From SIG710 sp045596925 (GTDB lineage: Bacteria > Bacillota > Clostridia > Oscillospirales > CAG-272): DNA of 17,482 nucleotides. Shown one piece after another: positions 1-5,969 of this stretch. The DNA lies in NCBI GenBank assembly GCA_045596925.1, contig JAZODH010000073.1, positions 1 to 17,482 on the forward strand, written 5' to 3'. The notes under the pieces were generated by a model that saw nothing but the letters and a program-made list of their open reading frames with translations, was not told the origin of the DNA and searched no databases. Within the stretch, counting starts at the first letter, position 1. Each line of letters begins with the position of its first letter. The position numbers and the translations under genes were made by a program.

Positions 1-44
1 GTCCAGCGAGAACGAGGAGCGCTTCTTTTTCTCTTTGTCCCTGT

Positions 45-77
45 TTTCTCTTTTTCTTCGCAAAAGAAAAAGAGAAA
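45..77. repeat. Polypyrimidine palindrome, family A copy 1
   Basis: Arms 45-58 (TTTCTCTTTTTCTT) and 64-77 are perfect reverse complements (14 bp) around the 5-nt loop CGCAA. It shares the plan TCTC-(variable)-TTTCTT...GAGA with copies at 138-168, 234-275 and 9109-9145. The bases after TCTC differ between copies but stay paired. Confidence 0.8.
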
Positions 78-137
78 GGGGAAAAATCCACACGCAAATG
101 TAATTTTAAGGAGAATAGATTTATGAGAGTTATCCCG

Positions 138-168
138 TTCTCATTTTCTTTGTAAAAGAAAATGAGAA
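138..168. repeat. Polypyrimidine palindrome, family A copy 2
   Basis: Arms 138-151 (TTCTCATTTTCTTT) and 155-168 pair over 14 bp around the 3-nt loop GTA. The A at 143, where copy 1 has T, is matched by a T at 163, a compensatory change relative to copy 1. Confidence 0.8.
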
Positions 169-233
169 AAGGTAAAGTTTAAATAAATGATTTTGTTTTT
201 GAGATTTCATTTGCGATGAATTTCTTTGTCTCA

Positions 234-275
234 TTTCTCTTGTTTCTTCTTTCGCGAAAGAAGAAACAAGAGAAA
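234..275. repeat. Polypyrimidine palindrome, family A copy 3 (perfect, 21-bp arms)
   Basis: Positions 234-254 and 255-275 are exact reverse complements with no spacer, giving a 42-nt perfect palindrome centred on CG|CG. The arm contains TCTCTTGTTTCTTCTTTC. This is the longest member of the family. The pyrimidine/purine strand bias would also permit unusual DNA structures such as cruciform or triplex. Confidence 0.85.
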
Positions 276-402
276 CCAGACGGAAAGAGAAAAAAGAAGA
301 AAGGCTGTCGCCCTCGCAAACGCAAAAAATGAATTATCTCACCCCATTCGGAGGCTCGAAATTCCTTTTTTGCTACAAGCTCGGGCGGGAGCGAAACCCT
401 TC

Positions 403-432
403 CGCGAATTCGACAGTACCGAATTCGCTGGT
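403..432 (+). repeat. GCGAATTCG inverted repeat, copy 1 (30 bp identical to 9027-9056)
   Basis: GCGAATTCG (404-412) and CGAATTCGC (420-428) form a 9-bp inverted repeat around the spacer ACAGTAC. The whole 30 bp, including one C before and TGGT after, occurs again as an exact reverse complement at 9027-9056. Both copies are flanked on one side by a family A palindrome and on the other by the GTCCTCAAAAA motif. Confidence 0.85.
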
Positions 433-455
433 CTGTGGTGATTTGGTACACCGTG

Positions 456-477
456 ATCGTTTGTCCTCAAAAACGAT
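456..477 (-). repeat. Partial copy of the GAGGAC hairpin element (family B)
   Basis: ATCGTTT (456-462) and AAACGAT (471-477) pair over 7 bp around GTCCTCAA. Read on the minus strand it gives TTTTTGAGGACAAACG, which matches 8944-8959 closely and is recognisable at 5825-5836. Only this first half of the element (the half before the GGTAGGGG block) is present here. Confidence 0.6.
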
Positions 478-616
478 GTTACTTCGGTCTGCACGTGACT
501 TTATGAAACATTCCTTCTCCGTCAAGGACGTTGCCGTGACGGCAACGAGGAATGTTTCAACGCGGCGCAAATTGAACCTCTATTTTTTCTCATACTATAT
601 GCGCCGTTTGACATCG

Positions 617-709
617 TTTTTGCCCATTTTATCGGACAATACGTCTGTCACTGTTTCCTTTTTTAAAAAGTTTTTGGGGCTGGGGGTGCTTTTGGAAAAG
701 CACCCCGCG
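617..709 (-). repeat. Composite repeat module after rarA (family C copy 1)
   Basis: Read from the rarA stop codon (minus strand), the module runs: GC-rich hairpin (706-683), a CCCC block, AAAACTTTTT, an AAGGAAA block, GACAGACG, and an ATAAAATGGG block. The same blocks in the same order follow the dnaN stop codon on the plus strand at 5714-5805. The two copies are therefore inverted on the chromosome but identically oriented relative to the gene upstream. This is a direct visual alignment with scattered substitutions. Confidence 0.75.
683..706 (-). terminator. Hairpin 15 nt beyond the rarA stop; possible terminator
   Basis: GGGGTGCTTTT (683-693) and AAAAGCACCCC (696-706) form an 11-bp stem with a GG centre. 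On the minus strand a T run (CTTTTT) comes only about 12 nt after the stem, so it is not a textbook intrinsic terminator. Its place immediately after the last gene of the rarA operon makes a 3'-end role plausible. Confidence 0.45.
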
Positions 710-721
710 TCCTTCCCGCGC

Positions 722-1972
722 TCAGTTCTTTTTATATTTTGCGCTTCCGATAGCTTCGGCGTAGGCGTGAGCCGCCTGCTCGGTCTTATTTTGGCCGTAG
801 AGATAGTATATATTATCCTTTACGTCGGAGGGCAGATATTGCTGTTGCACGTAGTGGTTGGGGTAATCGTGGGGGTACTTGTAGCCCTTGTAGAGCGGGC
901 TTTTCAGGTGAGTCGGTATTTCCTGACCGAGTCCTGCGCGAATATCCTCGGTTGCCGCCGCCAAGGCGTTGTATGCAGAGTTTGATTTAGGCGCGGTGGC
1001 AAGCAGGAGAGCGGCGTTGATAAGAGGAATACGAGCCTCGGGAAAGCCCAGCTCTTTTGCAGACTCGCAGCAGGAACGAGTTACTACTGCCGCCTGAGGA
1101 TAGGCAAGTCCGATATCCTCGGAAGCAATGACCTGAAGCCGACGGCAAAGTGAAATAAGCTCCCCTGCCTCGCAGAGCTTTGCCACGTAAAAGGCGGTGG
1201 CGTCGGGGTCGGAGCCGCGAATGGATTTTTGCAGGCAGGACAGCAGATCAAAGTGGTCATCGTCACTGTATTCTCCAAAGCCCGAGTCAAGCTCTTTTAC
1301 TACTTCCTCGGTAATTTCGCCGTCGGAGGTGAAATACGCGCTTTCAAGCAGACCTATAGATCGGCGCACGTCGCCTTTTGCCATTTTTGATACTCTCAAA
1401 AGCACCTCGTCCGTGGCGTTTACGGGCTTTGAATTTGGATTTTCTTTTGCTTCCTCGTCGTTTAAAAATTTCATCGCGCGTCGGAGAGCCGACACGCAAG
1501 ACTGAGGGGAAACCGGTCTGAACTCAAAGAGCGAAGATCTTGATATTAAAGCGTCGTACACATAAAAATGGGGGTTTTCGGTGGTGGACGCAATGAGGGT
1601 TATACGACCGTCCTCTATGTATTCAAGAAGAGACTGCTGCTGCTTGCGATTGAAATACTGAATCTCGTCAAGGTAGAGCAAAATGCCGCCCGAGCCAAAG
1701 ACATTATTTGTCTGATTTGCTATTTCCTTTACGTCGGAAAGAGACGCAGTGGTGGCGTTGAGACGGTGAAAGACCATGCCCGATTGGGACGCTATTATCC
1801 CCGCCGCTGTGGTCTTTCCCGTACCGGGAGGACCGAAAAATATCATATTATTTATCTTTCCTCGCTCAAGGAGACGGCGCACCGTTCCTCTCGGTCCGAA
1901 AAGATGTTCCTGCCCGACGATCTCGTCGATGGTAGTCGGGCGCAGAACGTCGGCTAACTGCCTGTTTTTCAT
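722..1972 (-). CDS. rarA: Replication-associated recombination protein A (RarA/MgsA AAA+ ATPase)
   Basis: The 416-aa protein has the full RarA layout. A Walker A loop GPPGTGKT lies at residues 47-54 and a Walker B DEIQ at 102-105, where most relatives have DEIH. They are followed by an ASTTENP sensor-1 region and SRSSLFEF. The C-terminal MgsA half carries EDIGLAYPQA, the APKSNSAYNAL block and the TEQAAHAYAEA tail region. RarA family proteins are clamp-loader-like ATPases that act at stalled forks and single-strand gaps and bind SSB. The length is normal for the family. The ATG overlaps the stop codon of the upstream HMA gene as ATGA, so translation is probably coupled and both genes are read from the promoter at 2233-2261. 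The gene is transcribed away from dnaA. Identification is firm; the pairing with an HMA gene is unusual. Confidence 0.95.
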   Translation of the reverse strand: MKNRQLADVLRPTTIDEIVGQEHLFGPRGTVRRLLERGKINNMIFFGPPGTGKTTAAGIIASQSGMVFHRLNATTASLSDVKEIANQTNNVFGSGGILLYLDEIQYFNRKQQQSLLEYIEDGRITLIASTTENPHFYVYDALISRSSLFEFRPVSPQSCVSALRRAMKFLNDEEAKENPNSKPVNATDEVLLRVSKMAKGDVRRSIGLLESAYFTSDGEITEEVVKELDSGFGEYSDDDHFDLLSCLQKSIRGSDPDATAFYVAKLCEAGELISLCRRLQVIASEDIGLAYPQAAVVTRSCCESAKELGFPEARIPLINAALLLATAPKSNSAYNALAAATEDIRAGLGQEIPTHLKSPLYKGYKYPHDYPNHYVQQQYLPSDVKDNIYYLYGQNKTEQAAHAYAEAIGSAKYKKN

Positions 1973-2193
1973 TTTTCTACCGCCTTAAATCCGGCTTCCT
2001 CGATGATCTTTTTGAGCTTTTCTACGCTGACCTTGGCGGAAGCCTCGATCACAGCTTTCGCGCCTTCAAGGTCAACTGTCGCCTTCACTCCGGGAATAGC
2101 GTTGAGTAGCTTTTCAACTCTTTCCGAGCAATGCTTGCATGACATTCCCTCAATATAAATCTCAAATTTTTTCTTTTTTCCTATACCGAACAT
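1969..2193 (-). CDS. Small heavy-metal-associated (HMA) domain protein, CopZ-like
   Basis: The protein has 74 aa if started at the ATG 2193-2191, which is preceded by AGAGGTG at good spacing. Longer in-frame starts at 2208 and 2244 would place this ribosome site inside the gene. A single ferredoxin-like HMA domain fills the protein: the metal loop GMSCKHC has Cys19 and Cys22, followed by VEKLLNAIPGV and the conserved LKKIIEEAGF helix. The family comprises copper chaperones (CopZ, Atx1) and metal-binding domains of P-type ATPases. Binding of Cu(I) or another soft metal is inferred from CxxC. The extra lysine-rich start (GKKKK) is a little unusual. No copper ATPase or CsoR gene is in the window. 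Its only visible partner is rarA, overlapped by 4 bases (ATGA). The metal and purpose are unproven. Confidence 0.85.
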   Translation of the reverse strand: MFGIGKKKKFEIYIEGMSCKHCSERVEKLLNAIPGVKATVDLEGAKAVIEASAKVSVEKLKKIIEEAGFKAVEK

Positions 2194-2232
2194 AACACAC
2201 CTCTGCATGTAAGTTATTTTTCTACGTCTAAC

Positions 2233-2261
2233 ATTATATACCACAAAAGGTCAACTGTCAA
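2233..2261 (-). promoter_or_regulatory. Consensus sigma-A promoter of the HMA-rarA operon
   Basis: On the minus strand TTGACA (2261-2256), a 17-nt spacer and TATAAT (2238-2233) form an exact consensus promoter, ending 39 nt before the HMA start codon. TTGAC also recurs directly downstream of the -35 box (CAGTTGACAGTTGACC), giving a second, poorly spaced -35-like hexamer. Confidence 0.85.
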
Positions 2262-2287
2262 CTGCGGATTTTAACTCAAAAGTCGGT

Positions 2288-2323
2288 TTTTCCACAAAAA
2301 ACAGATTATTTTTGTGTGGAAAA
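2288..2323. promoter_or_regulatory. Two DnaA-box-like sites upstream of dnaA
   Basis: TTTTCCACA at 2288-2296 (plus) and its reverse complement TGTGGAAAA at 2315-2323 (minus) face each other 18 bp apart. Each differs from the consensus TTATCCACA at one position (A3 to T). They lie between the divergent promoters of the HMA-rarA operon and dnaA, as expected for dnaA autoregulation or the upstream half of a bipartite origin. Confidence 0.65.
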
Positions 2324-2336
2324 AATTAAAAATCCC

Positions 2337-2365
2337 TTGCAATATATAATAATATATGATATAAT
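2337..2365 (+). promoter_or_regulatory. Probable dnaA promoter
   Basis: TTGCAA (2337-2342), a 17-nt spacer and TATAAT (2360-2365) lie 53 nt before the dnaA ATG. The surrounding DNA (2340-2375) is almost pure A/T, so other -10 registers exist, but this one has correct spacing. The DnaA-box-like sites sit immediately upstream of the -35 box. Confidence 0.65.
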
Positions 2366-2418
2366 ATAGTATATAACGGGAAAAATTACACTTTTCAATA
2401 AAAAAACAGGAGGACAAA

Positions 2419-3852
2419 ATGGACTTTTCATCAGGCGAGCTCAGAGAGATCTGGGAAAACGTGAAGCAATCAATGATAGATAACGACACACTTCCCCCTT
2501 CAACCTGCGACCTTTGGTTCGGCGATATTGAGATCGTTGACTTTACGGGAGACGAAATTACTTTTTCTTCCCCTCAGCAGAGCAAATACACCATAATAGC
2601 AAAAAAATACGTTGATATGATGGAAAATGCCTTTGAGAGAGTCCTTGGCTTCCACCTTAAGGTAAACGTAATATACGGACCTAAAAACGACGCGGCTCCC
2701 ATCATAAATTTGCAGAGCGATGAAAAGGAGAAAAAAAACGAGAAGACCGAAGCTCCGCTTACCTCTACCTCAAAAAAGTCTGCGGACCGCGAGCGCACCT
2801 ACGGTTCTACTCTGCCCGTGGTGAATTTTGAATACACTTTTGACAATTTTATTGAAGGTACGTCTAACACCTTTGCCCGCGCTTGCTGCTGGGCGGTGGC
2901 GGAGACTGCCGCAAGGGCCGAAAACGGCGCAACGGCGTCCCAATACAATCCTCTTTTCATATACGGTCCCAGCGGTATCGGTAAAACTCATCTTATGTAC
3001 GCTATCACAAGCAAGATAAAGGAAGAAAACCCCGACGCAAAGATCATTTACATAAAGGGCGAGGATTTTACAAATCAGCTTGTAGACAGCCTCTCAAGAC
3101 AGGCTATGAACGAGTTCCGCGAGGAATATCGCCAGTGCGATCTTCTGATGATAGACGATATTCAATTTATCGCAGGCAAGACCTCGACGCAGGAGGAATT
3201 TTTCCATACCTTTGACGCGCTTTACAACAACTCAAAGCAGATAATACTTTCCTCCGACCGTCCTCCAAAGGAGATAAATCCCCTTGAACAGAGGCTTAAG
3301 AGCCGTTTTGAGATGGGTCTTTTGGCAGACATTCAGCCACCCGACCTTGAGCTGAGAATAGCTATCATCAAAAAGAAGGCAGAGCAAGGTAAATTGGAGC
3401 TTACCGACGACGTGCTGACGTATCTGGCGGAAAATCTCCGCTCAAATATCCGTCAGATCGAGGGAGCTATAAATAAGCTCTGCGCCATGTCCTTCCTTTC
3501 ACAGGTAAAGATAACCCGAGAAACGGTAAAATCTCTCCTGTCCGATATTTTGGGTAACTCAGAGCCTATCAGCGTGACTATCGACAAGATATTCGCGTCG
3601 GTATACAACAAATTCGGCGTCAAGCGCGAGGAGATCGTCGGTCTCAAGCGCACAAAGGAGATCGCAAACGCCCGTCATATCGCGGTGTACCTGGTGAGAA
3701 ATATCACGGAAATGTCACTTCCAAACATAGGAAAGATATTTAACCGCGACCATTCGACCATTATGTCGTCAATCGAAACGGTGCAGAAAAAACTTGCCAC
3801 CGATACCAAGCTTTCTTTTATCATTTCGGAGATAGAAAAGGAAGTAGGGTAA
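2419..3852 (+). CDS. dnaA: Chromosomal replication initiator protein DnaA
   Basis: The 477-aa protein has the four-domain plan. An N-terminal interaction domain covers roughly residues 1-85. A charged, low-complexity linker (EKEKKNEKTEAP) follows at about 95-125. The AAA+ ATPase starts near VVNFEYTFDNF and holds Walker A GPSGIGKT (183-190) and Walker B with Asp246-Asp247 (MIDDIQF). A C-terminal helix-turn-helix carries the DnaA signature RDHSTI from Arg443. DnaA-ATP binds DnaA boxes and opens the origin. The ATG is preceded by AGGAGG with a 5-nt gap. DnaA-box-like sites lie on both sides of the gene, so autoregulation is likely. The sequence gives no sign of truncation or frameshift. Confidence 0.98.
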   Translation: MDFSSGELREIWENVKQSMIDNDTLPPSTCDLWFGDIEIVDFTGDEITFSSPQQSKYTIIAKKYVDMMENAFERVLGFHLKVNVIYGPKNDAAPIINLQSDEKEKKNEKTEAPLTSTSKKSADRERTYGSTLPVVNFEYTFDNFIEGTSNTFARACCWAVAETAARAENGATASQYNPLFIYGPSGIGKTHLMYAITSKIKEENPDAKIIYIKGEDFTNQLVDSLSRQAMNEFREEYRQCDLLMIDDIQFIAGKTSTQEEFFHTFDALYNNSKQIILSSDRPPKEINPLEQRLKSRFEMGLLADIQPPDLELRIAIIKKKAEQGKLELTDDVLTYLAENLRSNIRQIEGAINKLCAMSFLSQVKITRETVKSLLSDILGNSEPISVTIDKIFASVYNKFGVKREEIVGLKRTKEIANARHIAVYLVRNITEMSLPNIGKIFNRDHSTIMSSIETVQKKLATDTKLSFIISEIEKEVG

Positions 3853-4339
3853 TTTTAAACAGCTTGTCCACCTGCCTTTCAACAGGATTTTTACAGACAA
3901 TTATTTAACACTTTTTTGTGGAAAAAAATGTGGACAAGGATTCTTTGACCTTTTGTTTGTTTAGCTTTTGCCTTTGGAAAATATTACTTTTGAAAATATG
4001 GAAAATTCATTTTTAAAAAATTTCTTTCAACAGGCAGACAACGGAGATAAAAGATCTTTTGAATGTTAAAAAAATGTGGAAAATTTTAAGAGGTTGATTT
4101 TTTCCTTCTCTTTTAAAGAGATTTGATTTTTCCTTTAGTTTTCCATATCTTTCAGCAGTCTTTTCCATTATGTTTTCATATGCGGTTTTGTCCTTTATAC
4201 CTTGCAGATAAAGGATCGGCAGACTTTTCCACTCTTTCCAAAGACCCTATAACAACTACTGCTAAAATATTCTTTCTATTCTTTCTTTTCTCTCTCGCGT
4301 GAGAGAAGAGGTTTTGAAAATATTCATTCGCAGGTGAGC

Positions 4340-4388
4340 GGGACGCCGAGGATGTCGTCCTCTACGGGTTTTAGAAAAACGTTTGTAC
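4340..4388 (-). repeat. Family B element inside the dnaA-dnaN gap, copy 1
   Basis: Read on the minus strand: ACAAACG, an A/T-rich spacer ending in AAAACCCGTAG, then a hairpin of GGACG and CGTCC around the 10-nt loop ACATCCTCGG (plus-strand stem 4341-4345 with 4356-4360). The copy at 8942-9001 has the loop ACGTCCTCGG, but the stem pair reads GGTCG with CGACC. One base pair is thus flipped on both arms. Confidence 0.65.
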
Positions 4389-4428
4389 ATCTGTTGTGGG
4401 GAAGTATTCTATGACCGTTCGATCTTGC

Positions 4429-4478
4429 GGGTCGTCGAAGCCGACCCCTACCGGATAAAATGAAACCGTTTGTTTGTC
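4429..4478 (-). repeat. Family B element inside the dnaA-dnaN gap, copy 2
   Basis: On the minus strand it reads GACAAACAAACGG, then ATTTTATCCGGTAGGGG, then GGGTCG (4447-4442) and CGACCC (4434-4429) pairing over 6 bp around GCTTCGA. It is a second copy in the same orientation, about 40 bp from the first, and most like the plus-strand copy at 8942-9001. Confidence 0.7.
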
Positions 4479-4552
4479 CCTACGTATGTAGGTTAAAATT
4501 AAAAAAATTAAATTTAAAATAAAACTGAGAAAAATCTCAAAAGGAGATAAAT

Positions 4553-5707
4553 ATGAAAATCAGATTTAAGAGAACAGAACTCGCTTCCTCTATAGCTCCT
4601 CTTATGGCAACGGCCGTAAACAGATCTACCGTTCCCGCTGTTGAGGGAATCCTGATCGAGGCGAGAGAACCCGATACTTGTATCTTTACCACCTATGATC
4701 TTGAAAAAGGAATAAGAACCGGCGTCGAAGCGCAGGTCGAAGAGGAAGGATTTAACGTTGTAAACGCTCAAAAATTCTTCCAGACACTCCAGGTACTCGA
4801 CGGCGACGAAATAGAAATGACTATCGACGAAAAGCTGGGCGTTATTATCACCGATGGAAAATCCAAGTTCAGGATGAACGCTCTGCGAGGCGAGGATTTT
4901 CCCGCTGTGCCCTCGCTCAAGAGTCAGATGGGGTTCTTTATTGAACAGTCCACTTTGCTTCGTATGTTCAGAAAAATCAGCTATGCTATGGGCACGGTTG
5001 ACCAGAGACAGGTACTTAACGGTTGCTACGTTCACGTTGAGGACGACGAGCTGCTGATGGTAGCCTGCGACTCCTTTAAATTGGCAAAATGCGTCCGCAA
5101 TATGCCCATCAAGGCGGGAAATCCCGAGGACAAGTATATAAGGTACGCATTTATCCTGCCCGTAAAGACGGTAAACGAGCTTTGCCGTATGCTCTCCGAC
5201 GACGAGGACAGCATTACACGTATTTATATTATGAGAAAGCATATTGTGTTTGAAATAGGTGAGTACGTGTTCTTCTCTCGTCTGATCGAAGGTGAATATA
5301 TCGACTATGACCGCATTATTCAAACAAATCACCCCACAACCGCACTTCTTGACCGCGAGGAGATGCTGGGCGCACTTGAGAGAGCGTCTCTTATTACCGA
5401 GGAAAAGATCGCCGGCTCTATGAGAAGTCACGTAAAGCTTGAGTTTGAGCCTGATCTGCTCAAGATATCTGCGGTTTCAACAAACGGATCATCTTATGAC
5501 GAGATCTCGACCGAGCACAAGGGTGACAACGTGCTTATCGCATTCAATAACCGCTATCTGATGGATACCGTCCGCGCTTGCTCTACCGAGAAGATCAAAA
5601 TCTCCATGACATCCGCACTTGCAAGCATCAACGTTGAACCTGTGGAAGAGGACGAGGGAGTTGAAGAGATATTCATGCTCCTGCCCGTCAGAATGAGAGA
5701 GCAGTAA
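4553..5707 (+). CDS. dnaN: DNA polymerase III beta subunit (sliding clamp)
   Basis: The 384-aa protein follows the family from end to end: an MKIRFKRTEL start, the first-domain ENEL-like strand pattern, LRGEDFPAVP near residue 112, and the C-terminal motif MLLPVRM that forms part of the partner-binding pocket. Two molecules form the ring that tethers polymerase III to DNA and docks other replication and repair proteins. AAGGAG lies 6 nt before the ATG. There are two short acidic stretches (VEDDEL near 161, VEEDEGVEE near 363). The usual small S4-domain gene (yaaA) does not follow, and a repeat-filled gap of 262 bp precedes recF instead. A dnaN promoter may lie in the AT tract at 4470-4500, but the hexamers are weak. 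Confidence 0.97.
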   Translation: MKIRFKRTELASSIAPLMATAVNRSTVPAVEGILIEAREPDTCIFTTYDLEKGIRTGVEAQVEEEGFNVVNAQKFFQTLQVLDGDEIEMTIDEKLGVIITDGKSKFRMNALRGEDFPAVPSLKSQMGFFIEQSTLLRMFRKISYAMGTVDQRQVLNGCYVHVEDDELLMVACDSFKLAKCVRNMPIKAGNPEDKYIRYAFILPVKTVNELCRMLSDDEDSITRIYIMRKHIVFEIGEYVFFSRLIEGEYIDYDRIIQTNHPTTALLDREEMLGALERASLITEEKIAGSMRSHVKLEFEPDLLKISAVSTNGSSYDEISTEHKGDNVLIAFNNRYLMDTVRACSTEKIKISMTSALASINVEPVEEDEGVEEIFMLLPVRMREQ

Positions 5708-5713
5708 AAATAT

Positions 5714-5805
5714 GCAGGGTGCTTTTGGAAAAGCACCCCTGCACCCCGAAAACTTTTAAAAAAGGAAATAGGGACAGACGCTTTTCCCGATAAAATGGGA
5801 AAAAA
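5714..5805 (+). repeat. Composite repeat module after dnaN (family C copy 2)
   Basis: The module starts 7 nt after the dnaN stop. GCAGGGTGCTTTT (5714-5726) pairs with AAAAGCACCC plus TGC (5729-5742, one bulged C). Then come CCCCGAAAACTTTT, AAAAAAGGAAATAGGG, ACAGACG and TTTTCCC-GATAAAAT-GGGAAAA, itself a small hairpin. It matches the reverse complement of 617-709 block by block. The first hairpin could act in dnaN 3'-end formation, although the T run is about 11 nt from the stem. Confidence 0.75.
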
Positions 5806-5820
5806 CAATGGCTGAACACC

Positions 5821-5867
5821 ATTTTTTTTGAGGACGAAAATTAAATTTGGTAGGGGTAGGCTTGACC
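5821..5867 (+). repeat. Degenerate family B element between dnaN and recF
   Basis: TTTTTTTGAGGACG, an A/T-rich spacer and GGTAGGGGTAGGCTTGACC reproduce the order of the copy at 8942-9001, with the second hairpin shortened to a GGT/ACC remnant. It directly follows the family C module and is oriented with the plus-strand genes. Confidence 0.55.
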
Positions 5868-5887
5868 AAAACTTTTTTAAAAATTTT

Positions 5888-5907
5888 ACTGACAGAAATA
5901 TGTCAGT
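5888..5907. repeat. Short hairpin between dnaN and recF
   Basis: ACTGACA (5888-5894) and TGTCAGT (5901-5907) pair over 7 bp around GAAATA. Related GTCTGTCACTG text occurs inside the module at 617-709. No T run follows, so it is not called a terminator. Confidence 0.5.
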
Positions 5908-5969
5908 CACAGAAAAACACAGCATGATAAAATAATGCCGTCGACAAAATCAGGCCAAAGGAGAAAAAA

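Larger units (their letters stand above)
1..721. other. Non-coding, palindrome-rich intergenic stretch
   Basis: No convincing gene is seen here. The open frames present have no ribosome binding site, are low in complexity and read through the palindromes. The stretch holds three long polypyrimidine/polypurine palindromes (45-77, 138-168, 234-275), a GAATTC-containing inverted repeat (403-432), a small hairpin around GTCCTCAA (456-477), and a composite module ending in a GC-rich hairpin (617-709) just beyond the rarA stop codon. Most of these modules recur between dnaA and gyrB, so the region looks like stacked repeat elements. A gene could lie further left, outside the window. Confidence 0.7.
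3853..4552. other. dnaA-dnaN intergenic region, candidate oriC
   Basis: This 700-bp gap contains no convincing gene. The first 400 bp are very AT-rich and hold DnaA-box-like sites: TGTGGAAAA at 3917-3925, TGTGGACAA at 3929-3937, TGTGGAAAA at 4075-4083, and weaker sites TTGTCCACC at 3864-3872 and TTTTCCACT at 4225-4233. The exact direct repeat CTTTCAACAGG occurs at 3876-3886 and 4024-4034, each followed shortly by AGACAA. A small hairpin TCTCTC-GCGT-GAGAGA is at 4291-4306. Two family B elements occupy 4340-4478. An A/T-only tract at 4493-4524 lies just before dnaN. In Bacillus the unwinding element is between dnaA and dnaN, so the origin assignment rests on synteny plus the boxes. No perfect TTATCCACA was seen. 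Confidence 0.7.

Noticed and set aside
1..300. A possible CRISPR array in the repeated palindromes
   Set aside because: Spacing and length are irregular, the units are palindromes of different sequence, and there are no uniform spacers or cas genes.
329..985. A 218-codon open frame on the plus strand over the left repeats and the rarA 3' end
   Set aside because: It overlaps rarA antisense, has no ribosome site and translates palindromic repeat DNA into low-complexity text.
1969..2244. A longer 91-aa version of the HMA protein starting at 2244
   Set aside because: Its start would lie inside the perfect promoter, upstream of the likely transcription start. The AGAGGTG ribosome site supports the ATG at 2193.
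4514..5431. A 305-codon frame antisense to dnaN
   Set aside because: dnaN is unambiguous on the plus strand. The antisense frame follows from its codon bias and shows no family pattern.
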